Assembly (NCBI GenBank): GCA_043101845.1 | Contig: JBICHN010000007.1 | Span: 124,001-188,000, forward strand | From: JBICHN01 sp043101845 | Lineage (GTDB): Bacteria > Planctomycetota > Phycisphaerae > Phycisphaerales > UBA5793 | DNA: 64,000 nucleotides | Reading direction: 5' to 3' | Shown here: positions 53,501-62,252 of the stretch, one piece after another | Numbering within the stretch: the stretch's first letter is position 1 | Layout of the letters: the number at the start of each line of letters is the position of its first letter | Translations under genes and position numbers: made by a program | The notes under the pieces: generated by a model | Told to the model about the DNA's origin: nothing | The model's database searches: none | What the model saw: only the letters and a program-made list of their open reading frames with translations

Positions 53501-54680
53501 GCCCGAGGAAGTACGGAGCGACTGCGTCGTCCGGCCGCAGCGAGATCGCCTCCGAAAAGGACACGGAGGCCTGACGAAGGTCCTGCGTCGTCCATTGCTC
53601 ATGGCCGTCGAGCATCGCGATCCAGTACCGGGCCGAGTCGGTCTGTCGCGTCGCGAGCTCCTGTCGCTCGATCGACGGATCGCGATCGGAGGTCTGACGG
53701 ACAAACGCGCCCCATCCGAGCAGATCGTCGGATCGCTCACTGATCGATTCTGACCTTGCGTTGAGCGCTTCAAGGGCCGTGTTGAACTGTCGGCGCTTCC
53801 ACGCCCGCTCGACGATAAGCAGGGAGACCGCCGGCGTATCGAGCGTGGATTCGACGGCAAGCGCCGCGAGCAGAGCGTCGACACGACCGCTCAGGCCGAC
53901 GAGATCCATGGCGGCGATGAGACGAGGCGCCGTCGCTGGTCCCGGCGCGCCGAGATCGAGCGAGCGCTCGATCGCCGCACGAGCCTCCTCGCGACGCCCG
54001 GCGCGGACGAGCGTTTCGGCTTGAATGACGGCGATCTCGACGCTCGATGGATTCTCATTCGCAAGGCGTTCGACGAAGTCGCAGCGTTCGCTTGTCGTCG
54101 CGCCGGCGAGTCCCATGGCGACGACGCGTAACTCAAGCGCCTTGATCGAAGTCGGGTTCGATGCGAGATAGGTGTCCGCGGCGTCGACCGCCGGAGCGTA
54201 CCGGCCAAGCCCGAGGAGAGATTCGATCCGGGCCCGGTGACCGGCGATCGAATCCGGATCGAGTTCGAGCAGGGTATCGGCGGCGTCGAGACGCTCGGTG
54301 AGAAAGTTGAGTTGGCCGTAGAGGTCGACGAGGCGTCGGATCGGCTCGATGCGATTTGAATCGATCGCCGCGGCCTGCCGGAAGAGGGTGACCCCCTGGA
54401 GGAGATGACGGCTGTTCTCGAGAGGTACGCGCACACGCGATTCCGCGAGGGCGAGCATCGTGTCGCAGTCGTCGTAACCGCGGGCGACCGCGTAGCCGAG
54501 ATCGGCCATCGCCGATTCGTACGCGCCGGACTCGTAGGCCGCCATGCCACTCTCGTACGCCTCGGCGGCGAGGCGGGACCGGCGATAGCCCCGGTACTGG
54601 TGCGCGGCGACAAGCGCCGAGGCCACGGTCAACACACCAATGGAAAGGATGAGGAGGCGCTTCCTACCGCGTCTCGTCAT
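50514..54680 (-). CDS. Giant TPR-repeat protein of the exosortase locus
   Basis: A 1388-residue protein with one N-terminal membrane anchor or signal helix (LLILSIGVLTVASALVAAHQY) and then tetratricopeptide-like helical repeats from about residue 40 to the end, with patterns such as LGRYAPAVDAADTYL and DPSNPDALGLLAEAYLQ-like units. PEP-CTERM/exosortase loci often encode a long TPR protein (PrsT-like); this one is larger. It overlaps the sugar-transferase gene by 17 bases at its start, with AAGGGAG five bases before ATG. It could scaffold assembly of the surface polymer in the periplasm, which is inference. Confidence 0.82.
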   Translation of the reverse strand: MTRRGRKRLLILSIGVLTVASALVAAHQYRGYRRSRLAAEAYESGMAAYESGAYESAMADLGYAVARGYDDCDTMLALAESRVRVPLENSRHLLQGVTLFRQAAAIDSNRIEPIRRLVDLYGQLNFLTERLDAADTLLELDPDSIAGHRARIESLLGLGRYAPAVDAADTYLASNPTSIKALELRVVAMGLAGATTSERCDFVERLANENPSSVEIAVIQAETLVRAGRREEARAAIERSLDLGAPGPATAPRLIAAMDLVGLSGRVDALLAALAVESTLDTPAVSLLIVERAWKRRQFNTALEALNARSESISERSDDLLGWGAFVRQTSDRDPSIERQELATRQTDSARYWIAMLDGHEQWTTQDLRQASVSFSEAISLRPDDAVAPYFLGRVDAGLGEFVRAAHHLESAANADPSWLDAQIHLAATHLADARYDDALTAARRAFALQPTASHAMLLAEVYADCAAAGAGGAQLALEAMEVIETLRRLAPTNGDLHATHARILAIAGEIEEALIETTAVAANADGIAPARLIGLANAIRAGDSELADRLGALARTAGGVNPSLVRAEAFRAARNGSIDAGRTIYDEAIGRTTDARIKEQLEFDREVFLDHFDDPQALSRLLALAAARPSSVHSPRAILSSRSAWKDESIISDAIVQLRAVTGDSATSWMIFEARRLLAFDPGERRASQVVELLTPLLRVDASNPDALGLLAEAYLQFGDRDAAIDRLTIAVEAHPYRPDLMPRLIDLLRIDGRRDEAERRLRDYASRPAPLQDRTTTRERLDLLIEYQMWDAAERDAARLADSSLPDDRRRLALVHTARGRFDEARAIYAGLLAGSDADAPTARAAAELEASDGLIDEGVAILDRFAAESSSVDAARLAPEFLERHGRLDEARRRFDELARSSHPEIIAAIAQFLLRQGETDTAHALLAQSLEKSPADEGLVSLYQLAELLRSDDAYANEALLDLADTLVAESQREAFTELIETERWRRDHPDDHTAYLDRLRRTTLEHPTAIGGWLLLVDALRTHAPIEDAVTAAQAAARANPTSTEIAKLLTSTLLSATRFDEARTAARRWRSIDPAAAFEADVAISLAEAQSGSPTAARSLLDPYRERILAEAEEDPDLFLFYLQVLLSLDDFEAVDTMLAERVVDADWAPRAPTLAGAIRDAERAQVWLATLDERIQSRDDARPALVMAWYTLGGRLNDDAGCFARAIELSESIAEPTDQTLAVVADCERLLGRTDRAIDRYRALVQAEPDDAVARNNLAYLLLTTDRDLDEAEAHARAALAIADRSRFPAAHRASFLDTLGAICQARGRYAEATDAFEQATTLQPRNPSLELKLIESLLADDRLDRAASRLRRFRSSFGPADLSPSQQERLTELSAQIPAS

Positions 54681-56121
54681 CGTGACTCCCTTCGCCGGCG
54701 ATGGCTCGTTGAATGGTTTTCCAGATGATCCACATGTCGAGGCGCCACGACTGGCGCTGGACATACTCCAGGTCGTAGCGAATCCATTCCTGGAAATCGG
54801 TCTGCGGGCGGCGCGTGCGGCGCACCTGCCACAATCCCGTCACACCCGGGCGTACGCTCAGTCGCGCTTCGCGCCACGCCGGGCAATACTGGTTCTCACT
54901 GTCCGGGCTCGGCCGCGGCCCCACGACGCTCATGTCACCCCGGAGCACATTCCAGAACTGAGGCAACTCGTCGAGTTGCAGCCGGCGCAAGAGTCGGCCG
55001 ACTCGGAGAAGTCGAGGGTCATCCTCGATGAAGAACTGGGGCCCGTCACACCGGTTCTGCGCCTGGAGTTCGGCTTTGAGGCGCTCGGCGTTGCGGCACA
55101 TCGTGCGGAACTTGTAGCAGTTGAAATCTCGACCACCGAGTGACTGCCTCCGGTGGGCGAAGAACACCGGCCAGCCATCTTCGAGCACGATCGCAAGCAT
55201 GATGATCGGATACAGCGGGGCGGTGAGGGCCAGGCCGCAGAGCGCGGCGACGATGTCAAAGGCTCGCTTCGTGACACGGCGCCACCCCGAGACGAGGCCC
55301 GGGGCCTGCAGGGACCAGGTGGGGAGTCGCGCCTCGTTCCAGTCGAACGGCTCCACCGGCGTCGAGTCGTCCTGGTCCGGCGGTCCGCCCGGACCGACCA
55401 TGGCTTCCTGATCCGCGAGCGTCACGCCGGCCCCGATCCACAGCGGGGCGACGAACCTGAGGTTCGCCGGCGGTTCGACCGTCTCGTGCAGCCAGACGCC
55501 CGGAAGGTACTCGTAGATTTCGTCGATCGCCTCATGCGGCGATGGCCAGTTTCGCTGGAGCCAGAGCAACGCGTCGTCAGCATCGGCGTCGAGCCGGTTG
55601 TCAAATGATCGTCCAGTCATCGAGAGCGGAAGGACCGATCGCGCGCCTCGGCCGGGGCGGCAGTGTTCCGTGAGTCGGTCGCGGGCTTGCCGCGGCGAGT
55701 CGCTTCGCGCCCATGCGTCGGCAAGCCGATGGTCGGGCGTGATCCAGAGACGAACCGACCGCCGTCGTTCACGCTGGTACACCCTCCGAAAGCGAACGAG
55801 ACGCCCGCGGTCATCGCTGACCACACGCTCGGAGTACTCAGCGCCTCGTTCGTCGGAGAGCCGCATTCGAACGAGCGCGGGGTTGAACCAGTTCATCCGA
55901 TCCACAACCTCATTGAGGTCGAAGAAGGTCAACGCGTGTTCTTCGAGCAGAAGGTAGAACTGCGGCCCGCGCCGCGGGACGGAATCGCCGAAGCGCACGA
56001 CCTGCACGCCGCGCGAGGCCCAGTATCGATCGTGGAGATCCGACGCGTCGAGTCCCCAGTAGCGCGGGGCGCCCGCGTGGGTGCAGAGTGATGAAGAAGC
56101 TCGTGGTGAGACCACAATCAT
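54664..56121 (-). CDS. Polyprenyl-phosphate sugar-1-phosphate transferase
   Basis: A 485-residue protein. The C-terminal 200 residues are the bacterial sugar transferase domain: one membrane helix (FDIVAALCGLALTAPLYPIIM), NCYKFRTMCRNAE, the DELPQFWNVLRGDMSVVGPRP catalytic segment (quoted in part: NVLRGDMSVVGPRP), and VRPGVTGLWQV. It loads the first sugar phosphate onto undecaprenyl phosphate to start the repeat unit. The N-terminal half (1-270) is soluble and unlike the usual membrane-embedded domain; I do not recognise it. No strong ribosome site is seen, so the start is uncertain. Confidence 0.85.
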   Translation of the reverse strand: MIVVSPRASSSLCTHAGAPRYWGLDASDLHDRYWASRGVQVVRFGDSVPRRGPQFYLLLEEHALTFFDLNEVVDRMNWFNPALVRMRLSDERGAEYSERVVSDDRGRLVRFRRVYQRERRRSVRLWITPDHRLADAWARSDSPRQARDRLTEHCRPGRGARSVLPLSMTGRSFDNRLDADADDALLWLQRNWPSPHEAIDEIYEYLPGVWLHETVEPPANLRFVAPLWIGAGVTLADQEAMVGPGGPPDQDDSTPVEPFDWNEARLPTWSLQAPGLVSGWRRVTKRAFDIVAALCGLALTAPLYPIIMLAIVLEDGWPVFFAHRRQSLGGRDFNCYKFRTMCRNAERLKAELQAQNRCDGPQFFIEDDPRLLRVGRLLRRLQLDELPQFWNVLRGDMSVVGPRPSPDSENQYCPAWREARLSVRPGVTGLWQVRRTRRPQTDFQEWIRYDLEYVQRQSWRLDMWIIWKTIQRAIAGEGSHDDETR

Positions 56122-56145
56122 TTAGAGATCGGTCGAACGGAATCC

Positions 56146-58365
56146 CTAGTTGTTCACAGGCTGGCCACGGTCGAGCATGGCCCTCACGAGAATGGTGGGC
56201 TCGCGATCGGTCGCGCCGTTCTTGCGCCCATTCGAAGTCCCGTTCTCGCCGGAGCGCATCGACTGCGATCGGAACGAGAACTGACTGCTTCCGCTGCGGA
56301 CATCCGAACTCGAGGCGCGATTGAAGACGATGCCCGCGCACGCGGCGCCGAGGCGGTCGAGCCGCTCGAGGGCGCCGTTCACCAGGCGCGGATCCTGCCC
56401 ACGCGCCACGGCGAGCACGGTCTGATCGGCGAGCGCCGCGACGAGGTTCGCTTCGAGGCTCCCCGTAAGGGGACCGGTGTCGATGAGCACCACATCGAAG
56501 GCGGCGCGGAGTGATTCAACGAGCGTCCGCAGGTCATGAATCGAGAGTTCCTCGGGCCGGCGGAAGGTCGGGTCCCCGGCGGGAAGGATCGAGAGGTACT
56601 GCACATCGGTCGCGTGGATGCCGTCGGCGGCGTCGCCGGCCTCGGTCGCTTCCGTGAACCCGCGTTCGCCGGCAAGCTGGAAGGCGCTGGTCAGGCCGCG
56701 ACCGACGAGATCGGCGTCGACGATGACCGTGCGCAGCCGCTCCGCCGCGAAGGACGCTCCGAGTGCGATGAGCAGCGAAGTCTTCCCGTCGCGCGGCGTA
56801 GCGCTCGTGATGGCGTAGACCGCGCCGTAGCCATCCTCGGCCGGGCGCGTGAGTCGCAGCATGTTGCGGATGTGATGGACGCTGAGTGTCGCGAGTTCCA
56901 CCGCGTCTCCCTCAGCCTTCCTCAGATCGGGAAGGGTGCCGAGCACCGGCGCATTGAAGCGCGCGTGGTCGAGATCATCGAGGTAACGCAGTGTCGGGCG
57001 TATGACGCTGAACAACCACAGCAGCACGAACGGCGCTCCGAGTCCCGCGACGGCGCCGAGCGCGGCGAGCTGGAATCTACGGTCGGTCGACGGCTCGAGC
57101 GGTAACGCGGCCTCGGTGATCGTGATCCGACCCGCGTCGATGAACGGGCGCTCGACCCGGAGTTTCTCGAGTTCACGCGTCGTCTCGGCGAGCAGATCCG
57201 CGTGGTAGGCGGCCTGCTCCTCGTGCGCCGCGATCTCCTGCATCGTCGTGCTGATGGCCGTCAGCTCCGTCGAGAGCTGGTCGCGAAGGGCGACGAGTCG
57301 TTCGCGTCGGGCTTCGATCTCTTCAGCGGTGAGCCGATAGCCCTCGATCGTCTCGTTCGCGAGCGGCGTGCGTTCGAGCAACTCGCGAACGACCACCGCG
57401 CGCTCCTCGATCTGTCGCTGGAGTGTCTGCCGCCGCTTTTGCAGGTCGGTCATGACGCGATGCGACGATCCATACCGTGACTCGGCGTCTTCCCATTCGG
57501 CGTCAATCTTGCGACGCTCCGCCACGAGCATGCTCAACTCGCCGTCCTGAGCCGCGAGGTATTCCTGCTCGAGGGTGGGATTGCTGATGAACGCTGGAGC
57601 ATTGTCCGGCGACTCGGCGCCATCCGTCTGATCGTGTGCGGCGAGAGCGACCGAGTACTCGTCGACCTGTTCGTTCACGCGGAGAAGCTGACGCAGTTTC
57701 GCGTCATGGAGGGCGCTGAGGTCGCTCGTGCCGAAGCGTTCGGAGAGAGCGCGTACGCTGTCACGCCGCCCCTCGAGCTTGCGCTGGAGATCTTCCTGGC
57801 GTCGCTCGAGATTCTGTTCGCGATTCGCGACCTGGAGCGACTGTTGATCGGCGTAGAGCTCCTGGTAGGACAAGAGCACCGCGTTCACCGCCCGCTGGGC
57901 GAGGATCGGGTCCTCGTGCACGCCGTGTACGAGGATCAACTGGTTTCGTGGTCTACGACCCACAGTGACTCGTCGCGAAAGCTCGGCGACGCCGTCGGCG
58001 CCGGTCTCCCATCCGGCGTCCCGGAGCCGATCGTCGGTCGAGGCGCGTTCGAGAACCCGTCGAGATTCGATATAGGTCGCTTCGGTCTCGACGAGCGTGT
58101 CGTACATCGGCGGGAGTTGATTCTCGTCGTTTTCATAGAGGATCTTCGGCGTCGTCGGGGCGACGCGGACGAGTCCCTCCGCCGTGTACACCGGCTGCAC
58201 CAGGAGGTAGCCGGTCGCGCCGCCGATCGCGGCGGCGACGGCGCCGAGGATCATCGCGGCGCGATACCGGCCGCGGAACGCCCGGTGGGCGACGCGGGCA
58301 ATGCTCTCGGTCCCGGCGTCCGACGCCGATTCGATTCCTGTCCATTCGACTGATTCGTGGGTCAT
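56146..58365 (-). CDS. Wzc-like chain-length protein with BY-kinase-like ATPase
   Basis: A 739-residue protein. The N-terminal membrane helix (MILGAVAAAIGGATGYLLV) starts a Wzz-like periplasmic domain with coiled coils (about 160-440), and a second helix lies near 460. The C-terminal ATPase domain has Walker A SATPRDGKTSL, Walker A' TVIVDADL and Walker B VVLIDTGPL, as in BY-kinases. The C-terminal Tyr cluster of Wzc is missing; the tail is Ser-, Gly- and Asn-rich instead. It controls polymer length and possibly export. The start overlaps the EpsI-like stop by four bases. Confidence 0.87.
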   Translation of the reverse strand: MTHESVEWTGIESASDAGTESIARVAHRAFRGRYRAAMILGAVAAAIGGATGYLLVQPVYTAEGLVRVAPTTPKILYENDENQLPPMYDTLVETEATYIESRRVLERASTDDRLRDAGWETGADGVAELSRRVTVGRRPRNQLILVHGVHEDPILAQRAVNAVLLSYQELYADQQSLQVANREQNLERRQEDLQRKLEGRRDSVRALSERFGTSDLSALHDAKLRQLLRVNEQVDEYSVALAAHDQTDGAESPDNAPAFISNPTLEQEYLAAQDGELSMLVAERRKIDAEWEDAESRYGSSHRVMTDLQKRRQTLQRQIEERAVVVRELLERTPLANETIEGYRLTAEEIEARRERLVALRDQLSTELTAISTTMQEIAAHEEQAAYHADLLAETTRELEKLRVERPFIDAGRITITEAALPLEPSTDRRFQLAALGAVAGLGAPFVLLWLFSVIRPTLRYLDDLDHARFNAPVLGTLPDLRKAEGDAVELATLSVHHIRNMLRLTRPAEDGYGAVYAITSATPRDGKTSLLIALGASFAAERLRTVIVDADLVGRGLTSAFQLAGERGFTEATEAGDAADGIHATDVQYLSILPAGDPTFRRPEELSIHDLRTLVESLRAAFDVVLIDTGPLTGSLEANLVAALADQTVLAVARGQDPRLVNGALERLDRLGAACAGIVFNRASSSDVRSGSSQFSFRSQSMRSGENGTSNGRKNGATDREPTILVRAMLDRGQPVNN

Positions 58366-59084
58366 TGGTTTCCCTCCCGCAACGACGACGCGGATTCATC
58401 CGGTCGCGTTCCGACGGCGGCGATGAGTGGTTGAATGGCCGCCATGAACTCTGAAGCGATTTCCACCCGCTCAGTTCGTCCCAGCGTCGCCGGAAGGACG
58501 AGCTGGAATTGCCCGACCCCGAGCGTGGACAGCACGCCCGGCGCCGCGGCGGATCGAAGCGCATCTAGATCTCGAGCGATGACCGGGGTGTCATCCGGCG
58601 CGACGAAGAGGTTCACCACCTGCATCGCCGGGCGCACGGAGGTCACCGGCCATCGGAATTCGTACAGACTCGCCTGGCGGGTATGAGACCCGACCGGAAG
58701 GTCGAACACCTCGGCGTTCGTCTTGATCCACCCGTGCGACGGATAGCAGATCGGCGGATAGTGCCCCGCCATGTCGCGAATATCACTGCAATGCACGAAG
58801 AGGAGGCTGACCGTCTCCATCGTCTCGGGATGGAAGAAGGTCCGCTGCACGATCACATTCGGCTTGAGGAGATCGACCGCCGCCGCGGTGGGCTCGGAGT
58901 CCTTGCCGACCCATTCGCCGACCCGGTAGGGGAGTCGCTCGACTTCGGCGCGGACGGTCGCGCGGTAGGCGTCGCCCGCGGCCGTCGGGCTCGCGGCCCG
59001 ATAGTGCACGATCGTGATGAGCACGAGCAGCGCGAGCGACAGGAGCGGCGCCAGTTGACGCAGATGATGAATGATGATTCTCAT
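58362..59084 (-). CDS. EpsI-like exosortase-associated protein (DUF3485)
   Basis: A 240-residue protein with an N-terminal membrane helix (LAPLLSLALLVLITIVHY) and an EpsI-type domain: RVGEWVGKDSE near 55, VSLLFVHCSDIRDMAGHYPPICYPSHGW near 95-120 (quoted in part: HYPPICYPSHGW), and the C-terminal FVAPDDTPVI region. In exosortase systems EpsI is often fused to, or follows, the exosortase, as here with eight bases between them. Its action is not established. The longer frame upstream is rejected because it overlaps the exosortase. Confidence 0.88.
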   Translation of the reverse strand: MRIIIHHLRQLAPLLSLALLVLITIVHYRAASPTAAGDAYRATVRAEVERLPYRVGEWVGKDSEPTAAAVDLLKPNVIVQRTFFHPETMETVSLLFVHCSDIRDMAGHYPPICYPSHGWIKTNAEVFDLPVGSHTRQASLYEFRWPVTSVRPAMQVVNLFVAPDDTPVIARDLDALRSAAAPGVLSTLGVGQFQLVLPATLGRTERVEIASEFMAAIQPLIAAVGTRPDESASSLREGNQ

Positions 59085-59092
59085 GAGGCGAT

Positions 59093-59959
59093 TCAGGTCT
59101 GCGGCGCCGCATACGGCGTAAGCGGCACCTCGAGCCACCGCAAGACTTCGAGCGCGGTCCAGAGCAGGCCAAGCGCGATGACGAGCATGATCCATCCGCT
59201 CGCCGTGTGAAACGATTCCGCCGTGGCCGGTGACGCATAGCCGTAGAAGAGAGCCGTGGGCACGAGGCGGATGATGTTCACGAGGAGCGCGACGAGCGGA
59301 CTGAGTACGAGGAAGACCGCGCGTATCCGATGCCGCATCGGTGTGGAGAAGACGAAAGCGAAGGTGACGAGCGCGAGAGCGGAGACCATCCGCATGCCGT
59401 TGCATGCTTCGGCGACGGCGACTTCATTGCCGTTGATGCGGAGCAGGTTGCCGTCGCGTACGACCGCGACGCCGATGAGGTCGAGCAGGTACTCCGCCGC
59501 CTGGGCCGACGCCGCCTGAAGGGGTATCGCGATCTGCTGTCGAATCGTGCCCGGCGTCGGCAGGAGAAAGAGGAGCGCGAGCAGGGCGGGGGCCACGGCT
59601 CGGGCGGCGTCGCGGCCGAGAACGCTCAGCGCGCCGCCGAGCACGATGAGCAATGCTCCGAAGTGCCACGCGATATCGACTTCGAGTCGATGCCCCTGCG
59701 TCGAGAGAACCCAGCCGATGACGATCATCGCGGGGCCGAGCAGTGATCGCGAAGGCGCCACGAAGCGAAGGCGATCGCGACGAATCCACCCGAGCCAGAA
59801 CGCGACGAACGGCGCGAGGAGCACATACGAGTTCTCTTCATCGCGCGTGGCGAGACGCCAGATATCCGCCCAGACTTCCCGCGTCGCGAGCACGCCGAGC
59901 GTGGCGAGCGTCAGCGCGAGGAAGAGATCGGTCGCATTCCATCGTCGTCGACGATTCAC
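59093..59959 (-). CDS. xrt: Exosortase
   Basis: A 288-residue integral membrane cysteine protease/transpeptidase with about eight helices. The triad is visible: Cys186 in AEACNGMRM, Arg231 in NIIRLVPTALFYG and His251 in FHTASGW. It processes C-terminal PEP-CTERM signals; likely substrates here are the proteins at 18080, 47774 and 48511, whose tails have a PxP-like motif, a helix and Arg residues. Its start overlaps the stop of the nucleotidyltransferase-like gene by four bases, tying it to polysaccharide genes. The exosortase subtype is not determined. Confidence 0.93.
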   Translation of the reverse strand: MNRRRRWNATDLFLALTLATLGVLATREVWADIWRLATRDEENSYVLLAPFVAFWLGWIRRDRLRFVAPSRSLLGPAMIVIGWVLSTQGHRLEVDIAWHFGALLIVLGGALSVLGRDAARAVAPALLALLFLLPTPGTIRQQIAIPLQAASAQAAEYLLDLIGVAVVRDGNLLRINGNEVAVAEACNGMRMVSALALVTFAFVFSTPMRHRIRAVFLVLSPLVALLVNIIRLVPTALFYGYASPATAESFHTASGWIMLVIALGLLWTALEVLRWLEVPLTPYAAPQT

Positions 59960-60930
59960 CGCACGCGCTCTCCCCGTTTCACGACTCGATCAACCACCAC
60001 CGTCCCGCGTGACACCACCGCGCCCGCGCCGATGACCGACCGCACGACCAGCGCGTCCGCCTCGATGATGGCGTCGGCGGCGATGATCGAGTTTGCGGTG
60101 ATGGCGTCCGAGTGAATCTCCGCCGTCGGATCGATGAACGCCCCCGCGTCGCCCGTCGTCTCTGTCTGCGTCGCGAACCTGCGAACCGGGGACATGCCCT
60201 CGGCCGCCGGATGGGACGAGTACGCGACCGCGATCGCGTCTTCAAGAGTTCGCACCGGCAGGGAATAGCCGTCCGCCATTTCCACGACGCGAACCTCAAC
60301 GCCGCGGCCGAGCACGGCCTGCAGCCATTGCTCCTTGATGTCGATGAATCCTTCGTCCGCGATGAGTCGCAGCATCCGGGCGGTCGTGAGGTAAAGCCCT
60401 GCGGGACGATCATCGTCGTGGCGGAAGACGGTAACCTCCGCTTTGCCGCGCGCTGCGCTTGTCAGCGCGTCGGAAAGGTCGCTCGTGGAGTAGCGCATCG
60501 CTTCGACGATGAGAATGGTGGCGTTATCGTCAAGGTCATCACTCAGGTCGCGGACGGCTCCGGCGGGGCCGCGCAATCCTGGATCGTCGGTCATCGTGAA
60601 TCGCGCATCAGCCTCGGTGACCTCGCGCGCTCGTTCAGAGCGCGGCCCCGCGCTGCTCTCCGCGAGGATGAAGGAGGTTCGTGTTCGACCGCCCGGCTGC
60701 GCCGCGACAATCTGCCGGCGCCATCGCTCGACCAGCGATCGCCCGCCGCGATCAAGCGGGAGATCAAGCGTGGACATTCCACTCGCCGCCATGAGGGGTG
60801 ACGGCTTGAGCCCACCCGCGAGCAGCACGACGCGATCCAACGCGACGCAGTCCGGCGCGGGAAGAGTTACGGCGCCCGTCGCGCTTGCGGCGTCGCGTTC
60901 AGTCGTCAATGGATTGAGGAAGCGTGACAT
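59956..60930 (-). CDS. Nucleotidyltransferase-like sugar-activating protein
   Basis: A 324-residue soluble protein. The N-terminal part (about 30-200) resembles a degenerate sugar nucleotidyltransferase: VVLLAGGLKPSPLM near 33 matches a nucleotide-binding loop in position, but the GxGxR consensus is not intact. The C-terminal 80 residues read as left-handed beta-helix repeats (IHSDAITANSIIAADAIIEADALVVRSVIGAGAVVS, quoted in part: SVIGAGAVVSRGTVV), as in transferases with a hexapeptide domain. It ends in a four-base overlap with exosortase. Enzyme activity is uncertain. Confidence 0.65.
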   Translation of the reverse strand: MSRFLNPLTTERDAASATGAVTLPAPDCVALDRVVLLAGGLKPSPLMAASGMSTLDLPLDRGGRSLVERWRRQIVAAQPGGRTRTSFILAESSAGPRSERAREVTEADARFTMTDDPGLRGPAGAVRDLSDDLDDNATILIVEAMRYSTSDLSDALTSAARGKAEVTVFRHDDDRPAGLYLTTARMLRLIADEGFIDIKEQWLQAVLGRGVEVRVVEMADGYSLPVRTLEDAIAVAYSSHPAAEGMSPVRRFATQTETTGDAGAFIDPTAEIHSDAITANSIIAADAIIEADALVVRSVIGAGAVVSRGTVVVDRVVKRGERVR

Positions 60931-60944
60931 TCGTCTTGATCAGT

Positions 60945-62252
60945 TCAACTCGCGAACGACTCGAGCGCCTTGACTGGCGCGGCCGATTCACTCGAGACCG
61001 CGTCGGAGGCTGATGTCGCATTCCCGATCGGCGCGAGGCCCGCGGCTTGGAGGGCGGAAAGCGCCGCGTTCGACTTATCCGACCAGGTCGAGCGCTCGAC
61101 GCGCGCCCGCAGCCGCTCGGGAGCGTCGGGCGAATCGAGCGCCCGCCGGATCGCCGCCGCGAACTCGTCCGGCGATGACGCGATGCGCACATACCCGGCG
61201 TAGTTGCGAAGTTCGTCGAACGGCCGCGTGATGATCGGGCGCCCCGCCGCGAGGTATTCCTTGAGCTTGACGGGGTTGCACGCGCGGATCCAGTCGTTCT
61301 CGTTCCACGGCATGATGAGCACATCGCAACTCGCCATGTATCCCGCGACTTCTTCGTACGGGCGCTGACCGAGCAGCCGCACATTCGGCAGGTCACACCA
61401 TCCGTCGGCGAGCGAACACCCGCCGACCATCACGAACTGGACATGCGGCAGCCGCGTCGCCACTGCGACGAAGAGCGCCGGATCGAAGGTGTGCGAATCG
61501 ATACCGCCGATGAATCCGACGCGCGGCCGGGGTATGTCGCGCACATCCGCGGGTTCGACGCTCGTGTCGCCCGCGTCGATGGCGCGCCCCGCAGCGGCGA
61601 AGCGTTCGAAGTCGACGCCGTGATCGACATACGCCGCGCGGCGGCAGGCATCCGCCTCGCGCTCATAGAGATGTGAAGCGCAGAAGAGTGTGAGGTCGGC
61701 GGTCGACTTGAGGCGCCGGTCATAGCGACGAATGAGATCGGGATCGACGCCGCTGAACTCCTCGAATCGGTCCGTCCGCTGGTAGACGAGCCCGACGGGG
61801 CGCAGGCGCGGCGCCGCTTCGATCGCCGGCGGGCACGCGACCCACACGAGCGGCCGCGAGATTCCGAACCGTCCCGCGGCGCGAAGAACCTGGATCGGCA
61901 GCGTCACGCGCGTCATGCGTCGTCCCGCGCGACCCGGCGCCGCGACCGGGCTGAAGACCGCGAAGTTCTTTCGCACGACGATGAGTCCCCGCCGCAGGCT
62001 CTCGAGCTTTCGCCGCACCCGCGTCACGAACATGCGACCCTCCGTCACGCGCGGCACGCGCATGCCGATCGAGTTCACATACAGCACCGGAACCCGCCGA
62101 CTCATCTCGCGCATCATCTGCATGTCGTAGTGGCCGCGGTTGTGATACCACCAGTCCTCGCCGCCGAAGCAGATGACGCCGTTGAAGGTGTGGCCGCCAC
62201 CTCCGTGCGGAGCGGATGTGATCGCGTTCGAACTGGAATGGGTCGCCGTCAT
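60945..62252 (-). CDS. Glycosyltransferase, GT4/TuaH-like
   Basis: A 435-residue GT-B fold glycosyltransferase. The N-terminal GGEDWWYHNRGHYDMQMM and VLYVNSIG segments resemble TuaH-type enzymes. The C-terminal half has PRVGFIGGIDSHTFD, RLLGQRPYEEVAGYMASCDVLIMPW and the sugar-nucleotide site NPVKLKEYLAAGRPII, typical for GT4-type enzymes. It transfers a sugar to the growing repeat unit in the cytoplasm. The acceptor is not predictable. Start overlaps the dehydrogenase stop by four bases. Confidence 0.9.
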   Translation of the reverse strand: MTATHSSSNAITSAPHGGGGHTFNGVICFGGEDWWYHNRGHYDMQMMREMSRRVPVLYVNSIGMRVPRVTEGRMFVTRVRRKLESLRRGLIVVRKNFAVFSPVAAPGRAGRRMTRVTLPIQVLRAAGRFGISRPLVWVACPPAIEAAPRLRPVGLVYQRTDRFEEFSGVDPDLIRRYDRRLKSTADLTLFCASHLYEREADACRRAAYVDHGVDFERFAAAGRAIDAGDTSVEPADVRDIPRPRVGFIGGIDSHTFDPALFVAVATRLPHVQFVMVGGCSLADGWCDLPNVRLLGQRPYEEVAGYMASCDVLIMPWNENDWIRACNPVKLKEYLAAGRPIITRPFDELRNYAGYVRIASSPDEFAAAIRRALDSPDAPERLRARVERSTWSDKSNAALSALQAAGLAPIGNATSASDAVSSESAAPVKALESFAS

